Assembly: GCF_900101265.1 (NCBI RefSeq)
Contig: NZ_FMZS01000016.1
Span: forward strand, 1 to 64,000
Direction of reading: 5' to 3'
Origin: Massilia sp. PDC64
GTDB taxonomy: Bacteria > Pseudomonadota > Gammaproteobacteria > Burkholderiales > Burkholderiaceae_D
Length of the DNA stretch: 64,000 nt
Shown in pieces: positions 36,361 to 45,758 of this stretch; the first letter of the stretch is position 1, and each line of letters starts with the position of its first letter. Under the pieces are notes generated by a model, which saw nothing but the letters and a program-made list of their open reading frames with translations, was not told the DNA's origin and ran no database searches. The position numbers and the translations under genes were made by a program.

Positions 36361-37575
36361 ATGAAACTTTCGCTGCCACTGTTCGCCCTAGCCGCCATCG
36401 CCACGTCCGCGCATGCCGCCGAGCGCCTCACCGTCACCGTCACCCACGATCTCGCCATCGCCCGGCCGGCGGAAACCATCGCCATCCCGTGGAAAAGCGT
36501 CAACGACGCGCTGCCGCACGCGGGCATCCAGCACATCGTCGTGAAGGACGCGGCCGGCCGCGTGCTGCCGCACCAGGTGACGAACGTGGCGCCGGAAGCG
36601 AAGGACCCGCAGCACAACGGCGTCGCGTACGGCGAGCTGCTGTTCCAGCACGATTTCGCGCCGGGCGAAAAGAGCGCCTCGTTCACGATCGAAAAAACGG
36701 ACGCCGTCGTGCCCCCGTTCCCAACCAAGGTGTTCGCGCGCATCGTGCCGGAACGGCTGGACGACTTCGCGTGGGAGAACGACAAGGTGGCGCACCGCAC
36801 CTACGGTCCCGCCCTCGCCGCCCCCGCACCCGCCGGCTCGGACAAGGAAGTGCTGAAGACGAGCGGCCTCGATATCTGGTTCAAGCGCGTGCCCTACCCC
36901 ATCGTCGACCGCTGGTACAACATCGGCCACGACCACTACCACCACGACGAGGGCGAAGGCATCGACATGTACAACGTCGGCACGACGCTGGGCGCCGGCG
37001 GCACGGGCATCTGGGCCGGCGGCAAGCTCTGGTCGGGCATCAACTTCACGCGCTGGAAGGTGCTGGCCAACGGCCCCGTGCGCGCGATCTTCGAACTCAC
37101 GTACGACGGCTGGGACGCGGCCGGCACGCAGGTGTCCGAAGTGAAGCGCTTCACGGTGGACGCGGGGCGTTACTTCGACCGCATCGACAGCACGTTCACG
37201 TTCGCGGGCAGCGGTCCGCTGCAGGCGGCCGTGGGCCTGAACAAGGATCCGGCCGACAAGGGCGAGGACGGCAAGTCGACGTTCACGGAAGATGCGGCGT
37301 CGAAGGCCCTCGTCCAATGGGTCGCGCAGAAGAAGAGCGGCGATTTCGGCGTGGCCGTGATCCTGCCGTCGGCCGGCAACCCGGCATTCGGCGCGGACGC
37401 CCGCAACGCGTTCATGCTGGCGCCCGTCACGTCCGGCCGGCCGCTCCGCTACTACGTGGGCGCCGCGTGGACGCGCGCGGGCGAGATCACGTCGCGCGAG
37501 CAATGGCAGCGCACCGTGAAGGACGAGGCGGCACGCGCGGCCGCCCCCGTGCGCGTCAGCCTGTCGTCGCGCTGA
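36361..37575 (+). CDS. DUF4861 secreted protein (pectin locus)
   Basis: 404 residues with a Sec signal (LPLFALAAIATSAHAAE, cleavage near 20). The body fits DUF4861, a beta-rich family seen in rhamnogalacturonan loci of Bacteroidetes and others: WKSVNDALPHAGIQHIVVKD, GHDHYHHDEGEGIDMYNVG, and RVPYPIVDRWYNIGHDHYH with a His/Asp-rich loop at about 190-200 that could hold an active site or metal. Its stop overlaps the start of the exo-lyase gene (TGATG). The enzymatic activity is not established; carbohydrate binding or hydrolysis is likely. Confidence 0.82.
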   Translation: MKLSLPLFALAAIATSAHAAERLTVTVTHDLAIARPAETIAIPWKSVNDALPHAGIQHIVVKDAAGRVLPHQVTNVAPEAKDPQHNGVAYGELLFQHDFAPGEKSASFTIEKTDAVVPPFPTKVFARIVPERLDDFAWENDKVAHRTYGPALAAPAPAGSDKEVLKTSGLDIWFKRVPYPIVDRWYNIGHDHYHHDEGEGIDMYNVGTTLGAGGTGIWAGGKLWSGINFTRWKVLANGPVRAIFELTYDGWDAAGTQVSEVKRFTVDAGRYFDRIDSTFTFAGSGPLQAAVGLNKDPADKGEDGKSTFTEDAASKALVQWVAQKKSGDFGVAVILPSAGNPAFGADARNAFMLAPVTSGRPLRYYVGAAWTRAGEITSREQWQRTVKDEAARAAAPVRVSLSSR

Positions 37576-40241
37576 TGGACAGGCGCGACTTCTTCCGGGC
37601 GACGACGCTGGCCGCCGCGTTGCCGCTGGCCGGATCGGCACGGGCGGCGACGACGCCTGCGCGCACATCCGACGGGGCGGCACTGGCCTGGCTCGAAGGC
37701 GCACCGGCTGCCATCGCCGGCACGACCTTCGGCGTCCCGTGGCCCCGCGGCGCCATCCGCAAGGACGCGCAATTCGTCGTCGAAGGCGCGGCCGGCGAGG
37801 TGCCGGCGCAGGCCTGGCCCCTCGCGTACTGGCCGGACGGCTCGCTGAAATGGACGGCCCATGCACTCGGCGCCGGCGCCCGTCCCGATGCCGCGCTGCG
37901 CGTGCGCCCGGGCCGCCCCCGCGCCCGCGCGGGACACGCCGTCACCGTCCGGCGCGCGGCCGACGGGTTCGTCGCGGACACGGGCGTCGTCGACTGCACC
38001 GTGCCCGCCCGCGGCCCCGTGCTCGTAACGGCCATCCGCCGCGCCGGCCGCGACATCGCGCGCAACGTCCGTCTCGTCGCGCTGTGCGACGACCAGCCGG
38101 AAGGCAGCACGCGCCGCACCGGATTCGCCAGCGACATCGACAAGGTGACGCTGGAGCAGGAAGGTCCGGTCCGCAGCGTGCTGAAAATCGAAGGCAGGCA
38201 CCGGAGCGGCGATCGCGCCTGGCTGCCCTTCACCGTGCGGATCTACCTGTACGCGGGCGCCGAGTCGGTGCGCATCATGCACACGTTCGTCTTCGACGGC
38301 GACGAGCACAAGGACTTCATCCGCGGGATCGGGCTGACATTCGACGTGCCCATGCGCGACGCGCTGCACGACCGCCACGTGCGCTTCGCGGGCGAGAACG
38401 GCGGCCTGTGGGCGGAAGGCGTGCGCAATCTAACGGGCCTGCGGCGCGACCCGGGCGCCGAGGTGCGCCGCGCGCAGCTGGCGGGCGAGCGCTGCCCGCC
38501 CGTGGCGGACAAGGTCGCACCGCTGCTGCACCTCGTGCCCGCGTGGGGCGACGTGTCGCTGTCGCAGCTGTCGGTCGACAGCTTCCGCATCCGCAAGCGC
38601 ACGAAGGCGGGCTGCGGCTGGGTCGACGCGGCCTGGGGCCGGCGCGCGCCCGGCTGCGGCTACGTGGGCGGCGTGTCCGGCGGCGTCGCGTTCGGCCTGC
38701 GCGACTTCTGGCAGCGCCACCCCACGCAACTGGACATCCGCGACGCGCACACGGACACGGCGCGCGCGACCGTGTGGATGTGGTCCCCGGACGCACCCGC
38801 GATGGACCTGCGCTTCTACCACGACGGCATGGGCATGGATACGCATGCAGAGGAATTGCAGGGCCTCGAGATCACGTACGAAGACTACGAGAAGGGCTTC
38901 GGCACGCCGGCCGGCGTCGCGCGCAGCAGCGAGGTCACGCTGTGGGCTTTCGAGGCGACGCCCCCGCGCGCACGCCTCGTCGAGATCGCGCAGGCAGTGC
39001 AGGCGCCGCCGCAGCTCGTGCCCGCGCCCGCGCACCTCCTCGCGACGCAGGTGTTCGGCGCCCTGTGGTCGCTGCCGGACCGCAGCACGCCGGCGCGCGC
39101 GGCCATCGAGAACGAACTGGACGCACGCTTCGACTTCTACCGCAAGGAGGTCGAGCAGCGCCGCTGGTACGGCTTCTGGGACTACGGCGACGTCCGCCAC
39201 ACCTACGACGCCGACCGCCACGACTGGCGCTACGACGTGGGCGGCTTCGCGTGGGACAACTCGGAACTGTCGCCCGACCTGTGGCTGTGGTATTCGTTCC
39301 TGCGCACGGGCCGCGCCGACATCTTCCGCATGGGCGAAGCGATGGTGCGGCACACGAGCGAGGTCGACACGTACCATCTGGGCCGCTTCGCGGGCCTCGG
39401 CTCGCGCCACAACGTCCAGCACTGGGGCTGCAGCGCCAAGCAGGTGCGCATCAGCACCGACGTCTACCGGCGTTTCTATTACTACCTGACGGGCGACGAG
39501 CGCACCGGCGACATCATGCGCGAGGTACTGGACGCCGACCGCAAGCTGGACGACGTCGACCCGGTCCGCAAGCTCGCGAACCAGCCGCCCAAGGGGCCGT
39601 ATCCCGCGCGGATCAGCTTCGGCACGGACTGGGCGTCGCTCGTGGCCAACTGGCTCACCGAATGGGAGCGCACGGGCAGCACGCGCTACCGCGACAAGAT
39701 CCTCGCCGGCATGCGCGACATCGCCGCCATGCCGCACGGTTTCTTCAACGGCGACCGCATGGGCTACGAACCGGACACGGGCCGGCTGCACAACATGATC
39801 GGCAATGACGTCAAGGCGCTGCACCTGAACGCCGTGTTCGGCGCCGTCGAAATCTTCGACGAGCTGATACGGCTGACAGGCGACGCGGCGTTCGAGAAGG
39901 CGTGGCTCGAGTACTGCGAACTGTTCAACGCCCCCGTCGAGGAACAGCGCCGGCGCCTGGGCGCGCCGCACGGGGCGACGCACGCATTGTATGTGGGCCA
40001 CTCGCGGCTGACGGCATACGCGGCCTGGAAGCGGAACGATCCCGCCCTGGCCCGGCGCGCGTGGCGGGAGTTCGCCGGCGAAGACAAGCCGCGGCCGTTC
40101 CGCACGGTCCGCGTGGCGGGACCGGATGTGCTGAACCCCGTCGACGAAGTCCCGTGGGTCAGCACGAACGAGACGGCGCAATGGGGCCTCGCCGCCATCC
40201 AGAACCTCGCCTTGATCGGCGCCGCGCTGCCCCGCACCTAG
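37575..40241 (+). CDS. Exo-rhamnogalacturonan lyase family protein (PL26-like)
   Basis: 888 residues, the length typical of this family (Bacillus YetA is of similar size). Tat signal MDRRDFFRATTLAAALPLAGSARA at the start. Conserved stretches: GAPAAIAGTTFGVPWPRGA, QAWPLAYWPDGSLKWTAHA, FTVRIYLYAGAESVRIMHTFVFDGDE, and the later helical part with FAGLGSRHNVQHWGCSAK and DNSELSPDLWLWYSF. By analogy it releases unsaturated disaccharides from the end of rhamnogalacturonan-I. It is translationally coupled to the DUF4861 gene and 9 bases before the PL9 gene. The exact family number is my inference. Confidence 0.8.
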   Translation: MDRRDFFRATTLAAALPLAGSARAATTPARTSDGAALAWLEGAPAAIAGTTFGVPWPRGAIRKDAQFVVEGAAGEVPAQAWPLAYWPDGSLKWTAHALGAGARPDAALRVRPGRPRARAGHAVTVRRAADGFVADTGVVDCTVPARGPVLVTAIRRAGRDIARNVRLVALCDDQPEGSTRRTGFASDIDKVTLEQEGPVRSVLKIEGRHRSGDRAWLPFTVRIYLYAGAESVRIMHTFVFDGDEHKDFIRGIGLTFDVPMRDALHDRHVRFAGENGGLWAEGVRNLTGLRRDPGAEVRRAQLAGERCPPVADKVAPLLHLVPAWGDVSLSQLSVDSFRIRKRTKAGCGWVDAAWGRRAPGCGYVGGVSGGVAFGLRDFWQRHPTQLDIRDAHTDTARATVWMWSPDAPAMDLRFYHDGMGMDTHAEELQGLEITYEDYEKGFGTPAGVARSSEVTLWAFEATPPRARLVEIAQAVQAPPQLVPAPAHLLATQVFGALWSLPDRSTPARAAIENELDARFDFYRKEVEQRRWYGFWDYGDVRHTYDADRHDWRYDVGGFAWDNSELSPDLWLWYSFLRTGRADIFRMGEAMVRHTSEVDTYHLGRFAGLGSRHNVQHWGCSAKQVRISTDVYRRFYYYLTGDERTGDIMREVLDADRKLDDVDPVRKLANQPPKGPYPARISFGTDWASLVANWLTEWERTGSTRYRDKILAGMRDIAAMPHGFFNGDRMGYEPDTGRLHNMIGNDVKALHLNAVFGAVEIFDELIRLTGDAAFEKAWLEYCELFNAPVEEQRRRLGAPHGATHALYVGHSRLTAYAAWKRNDPALARRAWREFAGEDKPRPFRTVRVAGPDVLNPVDEVPWVSTNETAQWGLAAIQNLALIGAALPRT

Positions 40242-40250
40242 GAGTTCGAC

Positions 40251-41546
40251 ATGCTTCGCTTCCTCGTCATCGCCGCGGCTTGCGTCGCGGCTCCCGCATC
40301 CGCCGCGACCTGGTACGTGGCCCCGAACGGCAGCGACACCGCGGCCGGTACGCTGGCCGCACCGTGGCAATCGTTCGCGCACGCCCAGGCCGTCGCGCAG
40401 CCCGGCGACACCGTGTATTTCCGCGGCGGCCGCTACGCCTACACGAAGGCGACGACGGCGTGCGCGTCGCGCCGCGCGACCGTGTCCGCCATCGTCCTCG
40501 ACAAGAGCGGCACCGAAGGGCAACCGATCCGCTACTGGGCCTATCCGGGCGAGACGCCCGTGTTCGATTTCTCCGGCATGAAGGACGATTGCCGCGTCAA
40601 GGGCATCGAGGTCGTGGCGGACTGGATCCATTTGAAGGGCCTGGAGATCACGGGCGCGCCGCAGCAGCCGGACAACCGCCTGAACCACGAATCGTGGGGC
40701 GTGTGGATCAACGCGAACCACGGCGTGTTCGAACAGCTGGACCTGCACCACAACATGGGACCGGGCCTGTTCATCAAGGACGGCGGCTGGAACCTCGTGC
40801 TGAACAGCGATTCGCACCACAACTACGACCCGTACACGTCCAACGGCGCGGGCCAGAGCGCGGACGGCTTCGGCGCCCACGTGAGCGCGGGCCATCCGGG
40901 CAACGTCTTCCGCGGCTGCCGCGCATGGGCGAACACGGACGACGGCTTCGACCTGATCAACGCGTACTCCCCGGTGACCATCGAGTACTCGTGGGCGTGG
41001 CAGCACGGCTACCTGCCGGGCACGCACACGCCCCTCGCGGCGGGCAACGGCAACGGCATCAAGGCGGGCGGCTACGGCGGGCGTTACGTACCCAATGGCG
41101 TGAAGCACGTCGTGCGCTTTTCCGTCGCCTTCGACAACAAGGTCTCGGGCTTCTATGCGAACCATCATCCCGTCGCGCTGGACTTCTTCGGCAATACGGC
41201 TTTCGGAAATGTTATCGATTACAATATGCTCGGCGTGGCCCCGGATGGCGGCCCCGTCTACCTGGGCACCCTGCGCAACAACCTCGCCTACCCGGCGGGT
41301 GCGGCGCTGAAGGTGGAAGGCGCGGACAGCGCGGCCAACTCCTGGGATTTGCACCTTGCGTTGAAGCCGTCCGACTTCGACAGCGTGGCGCCCACCGGCT
41401 GGGACGCGCCGCGCAAGCCGGACGGCAGCCTGCCGGATGTGCCCATGTTCCACCCGTCCGCCGCCAGCGCCGTCATCGACCGCGGCGTCGACGTGGGCCT
41501 GCCCTACCGCGGCAAGGCACCGGACCTGGGCGCGTTCGAGCGCTGA
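40251..41546 (+). CDS. Pectate/rhamnogalacturonan lyase, PL9 family
   Basis: 431 residues with Sec signal (FLVIAAACVAAPASA, cleavage near 19). Right-handed beta-helix with the PL9 features: calcium-site region NSDSHHNYD (about 185-193), SADGFGAHVSAG, NTDDGFDLINAYSPVTIEYSWAW (Asp pair about 230-234) and GNGNGIKAGG (265-274), in which K271 fits the catalytic lysine of PL9. It cuts the galacturonate-containing backbone by beta-elimination. AGGAG is 4 bases before the ATG. Part of the five-gene pectin operon. Confidence 0.88.
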   Translation: MLRFLVIAAACVAAPASAATWYVAPNGSDTAAGTLAAPWQSFAHAQAVAQPGDTVYFRGGRYAYTKATTACASRRATVSAIVLDKSGTEGQPIRYWAYPGETPVFDFSGMKDDCRVKGIEVVADWIHLKGLEITGAPQQPDNRLNHESWGVWINANHGVFEQLDLHHNMGPGLFIKDGGWNLVLNSDSHHNYDPYTSNGAGQSADGFGAHVSAGHPGNVFRGCRAWANTDDGFDLINAYSPVTIEYSWAWQHGYLPGTHTPLAAGNGNGIKAGGYGGRYVPNGVKHVVRFSVAFDNKVSGFYANHHPVALDFFGNTAFGNVIDYNMLGVAPDGGPVYLGTLRNNLAYPAGAALKVEGADSAANSWDLHLALKPSDFDSVAPTGWDAPRKPDGSLPDVPMFHPSAASAVIDRGVDVGLPYRGKAPDLGAFER

Positions 41547-41566
41547 ACCGAACCCTAGGGAAGACC

Positions 41567-42841
41567 ATGAACCCAACGATACGCGGGGCCGCCGGCGCCC
41601 TGCTTTTATGCGCCTGCGCGGCCCACGGCCATGCCGCGGAAGGCTGGAAATTCGCCTTCGGGCCCGGCAAGGCTCCGGCCGGCTATACGCCGGTGGCCGC
41701 CGACACGGTCTACAGCGCCGCGCGCGGCTACGGCCTGGAACCGGGCAGCCGGCCGGACGGCGTTCACCCGTTTTATTTTTCCGTCGACGTCCCGGAAGGG
41801 AGTTACACGGTGACCGTGACGCTGGGCGACGACAAGGCCGCCACCACGACGACCGTGAAATCCGAACTGCGCCGCCTGATGCTCGAGAACGTGACGACCC
41901 TACCGGGCGAAACCGTCACGAAGACGTTCACCGTCAACGTGCGCACGCCAAAGATCCCGACGGGCGGCGAGGTAAAACTGAAAGCGCCGCGCGAAACGGT
42001 CGAGGAAGCGTGGAACTGGGATCCGCGCCTCACGCTCGAGATCAACGGCGCGCACCCGGCCGTGCGGACGATCGCCATCGCGCCGGCGCACGTGCCGACC
42101 CTGTACCTGCTGGGCGATTCGACCGTCTGCGACCAGCCGGCGGAGCCCTACAACAGCTGGGGCCAGATGCTGCCGCGCTTCTTCAAGCCCGGCATCGCCG
42201 TCGCCAACCACGGCGAATCGGGCGAGACCTACCGCGACTCGCTCGCGCGCCGGCGCCTGGACAAGATCGTGAGCGGCATGAAGCCGGGCGACACGCTCGT
42301 CATGCAGTTCGGCCACAACGACCAGAAGCAGATCAAGGATGGCAAGGGCGGCCCGTTCACCACGTACAAGGCCGAGATCAAGGCGCACGTGGACGCCGTC
42401 CGCGCCCGCGGCGGCCTGCCCGTGATCGTCTCCTCGATGGAGCGGCGCGGCTTCGACGCCGACGGCCGCGTGATCCCGTCGCTGAAGGATTACGCCGAGG
42501 CCGCACGCCAGTCCGCGCGGGAACTGGACGTGCCGTTCATCGACCTGAACGCGATGAGCAAGACGTTCTACGAAGCGCTGGGCCCGGAAGGCTCGAAGGC
42601 CGCGTTCGCGGAGCCCGCGCCGGGCCGCCTGGACAACACGCACCACGACAGCTACGGCAGCTACGAGCTGGCGAAGGCCGTCGTGCTCGGCCTGCGCCAG
42701 GCGCGCGTGCCCGCGGCCGCTTTCATCGTCGACGACTTCGCGTTCGACCCTGCCCATCCCGACCCGGTCGCGTCGTTCGCCGTACCGCCGAGCCCCCATC
42801 ACACCGTAGAGCGCCCGCTGGGCGACGAGGAGCACAAATGA
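41567..42841 (+). CDS. Rhamnogalacturonan acetylesterase, CE12
   Basis: 424 residues. Sec signal (CACAAHGHAAEG, cleavage near 24). An extra N-terminal beta domain (about 25-170) is like the carbohydrate-binding domain fused to some CE12 esterases, then the SGNH hydrolase core: LLGDSTVCDQ (catalytic Ser 185), the Gly region NHGESGETYRDS, QFGHNDQ and the Asp/His motif DNTHHDSYGSY near the end. It removes acetyl groups from galacturonate in rhamnogalacturonan so the lyases can act. Coupled by ATGA overlap (42838-42841) to the following GH43-like gene. Confidence 0.9.
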   Translation: MNPTIRGAAGALLLCACAAHGHAAEGWKFAFGPGKAPAGYTPVAADTVYSAARGYGLEPGSRPDGVHPFYFSVDVPEGSYTVTVTLGDDKAATTTTVKSELRRLMLENVTTLPGETVTKTFTVNVRTPKIPTGGEVKLKAPRETVEEAWNWDPRLTLEINGAHPAVRTIAIAPAHVPTLYLLGDSTVCDQPAEPYNSWGQMLPRFFKPGIAVANHGESGETYRDSLARRRLDKIVSGMKPGDTLVMQFGHNDQKQIKDGKGGPFTTYKAEIKAHVDAVRARGGLPVIVSSMERRGFDADGRVIPSLKDYAEAARQSARELDVPFIDLNAMSKTFYEALGPEGSKAAFAEPAPGRLDNTHHDSYGSYELAKAVVLGLRQARVPAAAFIVDDFAFDPAHPDPVASFAVPPSPHHTVERPLGDEEHK

Positions 42842-43824
42842 AGCGCCGTACCTTACTTGCCACCGTCGTCACGGCCCTGGGCGCAGCCGCACTGGGCGGC
42901 TGCGCGGGCATCAAGCCGACACCGGGCCAGGATGCCTACGTCTTCGCCTACTTCATCGACAACGGCCAGGACGGCCTGCACCTGGCCGGGAGCACCGACG
43001 GCTACCGCTGGGAAGCGCTGAACGGCGGCCGCAGCTACGTGACGCCCACGGTCGGCAAGGCGAAGCTGATGCGCGACCCGTGCATCGTGCGCGGCCCGGA
43101 CGGGATCTACCACATGGTGTGGACGAGCGGCTGGAACGAAACGGGCATCGGCTACGCGTCGTCGCCGGACCTGATCCACTGGTCGGCGCAACGGGAACTG
43201 CCCGTGATGGCGCACGAACCGACGACCCTGAACGCGTGGGCGCCGGAAATCGCGTGGGACGAGAAGCGGGGCGAATACCTGATTTTCTGGTCGTCCACGA
43301 TCCCCGGCCGTTTCCCCGAGTCCGAGGCGGCGGGCGACGATGCCGGCGCCAACAAGTACAATCACCGCATCTACGCGACGACGACGCGCGACTTCGTCAC
43401 GTTCACGCCCACCCGCCTGTTCTACGACCCGGGCTTTTCCGTCATCGACGCGACCTTCCTGCGCACGCGCGCCGGCGACTGGCTGCTCGTGAAGGACGAG
43501 ACGCGCCACCCGCCCCGCAAATACCTGCAACTGGCGCGCGCCGCCGGCCTGCAGGGGCCGTTCGAACCGCTGGGCGCGCCGATCTCGCCCGCCGGCCTGT
43601 GGACCGAGGGACCGACGGCGCTGCAGGTCGGCGACGACGTCATCGTGTACTACGACGCCTACACGACGAAGCACTACGGCGCACTGCGCTCGCGCGATCT
43701 CGTGCATTGGGAAGACGTGACGGCGCAGATGCATTTCCCGGACGAAGGCACGCCGCGGCGCATGCGGCACGGGACGGCGCTGCAGGTGCCCGCGGACGTG
43801 CTTGCCGCGCTGCGCCGGCCGTAA
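42838..43824 (+). CDS. Glycosyl hydrolase family 43-like lipoprotein
   Basis: 328 residues. A lipobox at ALGGC (Cys near 21) anchors it to a membrane. The five-bladed propeller family pattern is seen: RDPCIVRGPDGIYHMVWTSGWNETGIGYASSPDLIHW, LNAWAPEIAWDEKRGEYLIFWSS, and DATFLRTRAGDWLLVKDETR, then WTEGPTALQVGDDVIVYYDAY with a Glu in place of the family's acid. GH43 members cut arabinan or galactan side chains; this branch is distant, so the substrate is open. Overlaps the CE12 stop (ATGA) and ends the operon. Confidence 0.8.
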   Translation: MKRRTLLATVVTALGAAALGGCAGIKPTPGQDAYVFAYFIDNGQDGLHLAGSTDGYRWEALNGGRSYVTPTVGKAKLMRDPCIVRGPDGIYHMVWTSGWNETGIGYASSPDLIHWSAQRELPVMAHEPTTLNAWAPEIAWDEKRGEYLIFWSSTIPGRFPESEAAGDDAGANKYNHRIYATTTRDFVTFTPTRLFYDPGFSVIDATFLRTRAGDWLLVKDETRHPPRKYLQLARAAGLQGPFEPLGAPISPAGLWTEGPTALQVGDDVIVYYDAYTTKHYGALRSRDLVHWEDVTAQMHFPDEGTPRRMRHGTALQVPADVLAALRRP

Positions 43825-43937
43825 CGCCGCCTGGCGTCCCGTCCTACAGCCTCGATTGTGGGGAGGCAACGGTGCGCGGGAACCGTGGCCAATAGAGTAA
43901 TCTCGGTCGCTCCAGCGTCGTAACCCGGAGGCGGACC

Positions 43938-44369
43938 GTGTCCCTTGACTCAGCAAAACCCGATCAGGAAAAACAGGAGCTCTTGCGGGTTCCCGTCGTC
44001 CATGAGGAGGCGTGGGTCGAGAAACGGATCGTCGACACGGGTCGCGGCGTACGCATCCACAAGACCGTCGCCGAGCATCCCTGCCGGATCGACGAGCGCC
44101 TGCTGCGCGACGACGTCGAGGTCCACCACGTACCGGTGGACCGCATCGTCCCGCTCGACCAGGCGCCCGCGACCCGCTACGAAGGGGACACGCTCGTCGT
44201 GCCCATCCTCGAGGAAGTGCTGGTCGTCGAACGGCGGCTGCGCATCAAGGAGGAGCTCCACATCACCCGCACCCGCCGCGAAGAACACCACGTCGACACC
44301 GTCATGCTCAAGTCCGAGCAGGTCAGCGTGGAGCGCTTCGACGAGCGCGGCGACACCTCACCCACGTGA
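43938..44369 (+). CDS. DUF2382 (YsnF/AvaK) stress protein
   Basis: 143 residues, GTG start with GGAGG 8 bases upstream. Two DUF2382-type segments: LLRVPVVHEEAWVEKRIVDTGRGVRIHKTVAE and LVVPILEEVLVVERRLRIKEELHITRTRREEHHVDTVMLKSEQVSVER. Proteins of this family are tied to general stress and possibly associate with photosynthetic or membrane complexes; the biochemical role is unknown. It precedes a second DUF2382 protein by 19 bases. Confidence 0.85.
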   Translation: MSLDSAKPDQEKQELLRVPVVHEEAWVEKRIVDTGRGVRIHKTVAEHPCRIDERLLRDDVEVHHVPVDRIVPLDQAPATRYEGDTLVVPILEEVLVVERRLRIKEELHITRTRREEHHVDTVMLKSEQVSVERFDERGDTSPT

Positions 44370-44388
44370 TTTCACCGGAGGACGCATC

Positions 44389-45621
44389 ATGCAACATACT
44401 CTCGTAGCGGTGTTCGACAACCGCAGCGATGCCCAGAACGCGATGGACGAACTGCTGGCATCCGGCTTCACCCGCGACAACGTCTATGTCTCCAGCGCCG
44501 ACCTGACGGGCCAGGGCACGACCAATCTGTCGGGCACGACGACGGACACGACGGTCGGCACGACCCACGAGGAAGGCGTCGGGGCCTCGATCAAGCACTT
44601 CTTCTCGAACCTGTTCGGCTCGGACAACGAGGAACACGCCACCCGCTATTCGAGCTTCGTCACCGGCGGCCAGCACGTGCTGACCCTGACGACGATGTCG
44701 GAACCGGAAGTGGAACGCGCCGCGGACGTGATCGAGCGCTTCGGCCCGGTCGACATCGACGAGCGCCACGACCTGTCGGGCAACGCGGCCTCGCTGGGCA
44801 CGAGCGCCTACCAGCCGGAGTCGTCGTCCACGCTGCAGGCCGGTTCGATGCAGTCGGGCGCGCAGGCGGGCAACCTGTCCGGCGGCGTGTCGGACGACCT
44901 GTACAAGGCACCGTCGGGCAACATGTCGGCCAGCGCGAGCGACGCGAGCCTGCGCACTGACTCCCTGCAACGCGACACGACCGTCGACCAGACGACGGGC
45001 AAGGCCGCCATCCCGGTCGTGCAGGAAGAAGTCCGCGTCGGCAAGCGCCAGGTCGAACGGGGCGGCGTGCGCGTGTTCTCGCGCATGGTCGAGACGCCCG
45101 TGAACGAGACCGTGTCGCTGCGCGAGGAACACGTGAGCGTGGAACGCCGTCCGGTCGACCAGCCGATCAACCCGGCCGACGTCGCCGCGCTCAAGGACCA
45201 GACCATCGAACTGCGCGAAACGGCCGAGGAAGCCGTCGTGCAGAAATCGGCCCGCGTCGTCGAGGAAGTCGTCGTCGGCAAGGAAGTCAGCCAGCGCCAG
45301 GAAAACATCCAGGACACGGTGCGCCACACGGAAGTGGAAGTGCAGCCGCTGCAGGGCAGCGCGCTGGACGACGACAGCTATTACCGCAACGACTGGCAGA
45401 CGAATTACGCCAGCCTGGGCGGCACCTACGACGACTACGCGCCGGCCTACCGCTACGGCAACGAGATGCGGCGCGACGCCCGCTACCAGGGCCGCAACTG
45501 GGAGGACGTCGAGTCCGACCTGCGCAGCGACTGGGATACGCGCTACGGCAGCAGCGGCTCGTCGACGTGGGAACGCATGAAGGCGGCCGTGCGGTCGGGC
45601 TGGAACCGCATGACGTCCTGA
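44389..45621 (+). CDS. DUF2382 protein with N-terminal GlsB-like stress domain
   Basis: 410 residues. The start HTLVAVFDNRSDAQNAMDELLASGFTRDNVYVSS resembles the general-stress 'heat induced' domain (DUF1269-like); a low-complexity Ser/Thr/Gly linker spans about 48-215. It is followed by DUF2382 (IPVVQEEVRVGKRQVERGGVRVFSRMVETPVNETVSLREEHVSVERRPV) and a basic, Tyr/Asp/Arg-rich tail (DARYQGRNWEDVESDLRSDWDTRYG). ATG 44389 follows GGAGG. Paired with the preceding DUF2382 gene, it probably acts in the same stress response. Confidence 0.85.
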   Translation: MQHTLVAVFDNRSDAQNAMDELLASGFTRDNVYVSSADLTGQGTTNLSGTTTDTTVGTTHEEGVGASIKHFFSNLFGSDNEEHATRYSSFVTGGQHVLTLTTMSEPEVERAADVIERFGPVDIDERHDLSGNAASLGTSAYQPESSSTLQAGSMQSGAQAGNLSGGVSDDLYKAPSGNMSASASDASLRTDSLQRDTTVDQTTGKAAIPVVQEEVRVGKRQVERGGVRVFSRMVETPVNETVSLREEHVSVERRPVDQPINPADVAALKDQTIELRETAEEAVVQKSARVVEEVVVGKEVSQRQENIQDTVRHTEVEVQPLQGSALDDDSYYRNDWQTNYASLGGTYDDYAPAYRYGNEMRRDARYQGRNWEDVESDLRSDWDTRYGSSGSSTWERMKAAVRSGWNRMTS

Positions 45622-45758
45622 CGGGATGACGGGTCCGGCGCGAGCCGGTAGCTGAGCCGGTCCGCGACCCGTCCAGCCCCGAGGCCGGTGTAGAAACGTA
45701 TGCCGGCCTCGTTGGACGCCTTCACGTGCCAGTCGATGCGGCGGTGGGCGGGCGTCAT
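45543..45758 (-). pseudogene. GNAT acetyltransferase C-terminal fragment
   Basis: The minus-strand frame from ATG 45758 reads RRIDWHVKASNEAGIRFYTGLGA and VADRLSYRL, the C-terminal motif of GNAT acetyltransferases (N-x-x-A-x-x-F-Y-x-x-L-G-F). The acetyl-CoA-binding motif A is missing, so only a truncated tail remains. It overlaps the stop of the flavoprotein gene by ATGA (45755-45758) and runs over the end of the stress gene. Probably a decayed gene, but a 71-residue product could still be made. Confidence 0.6.

Noticed and set aside
38430..41576. Very long minus-strand frame opposite the pectin operon
   Set aside because: Residue content is typical of antisense to GC-rich codons. The plus-strand genes show motifs, signals and couplings.
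43825..43937. Stem-like sequence between the GH43-like and DUF2382 genes, possible terminator
   Set aside because: No stable hairpin followed by a T-run could be drawn.
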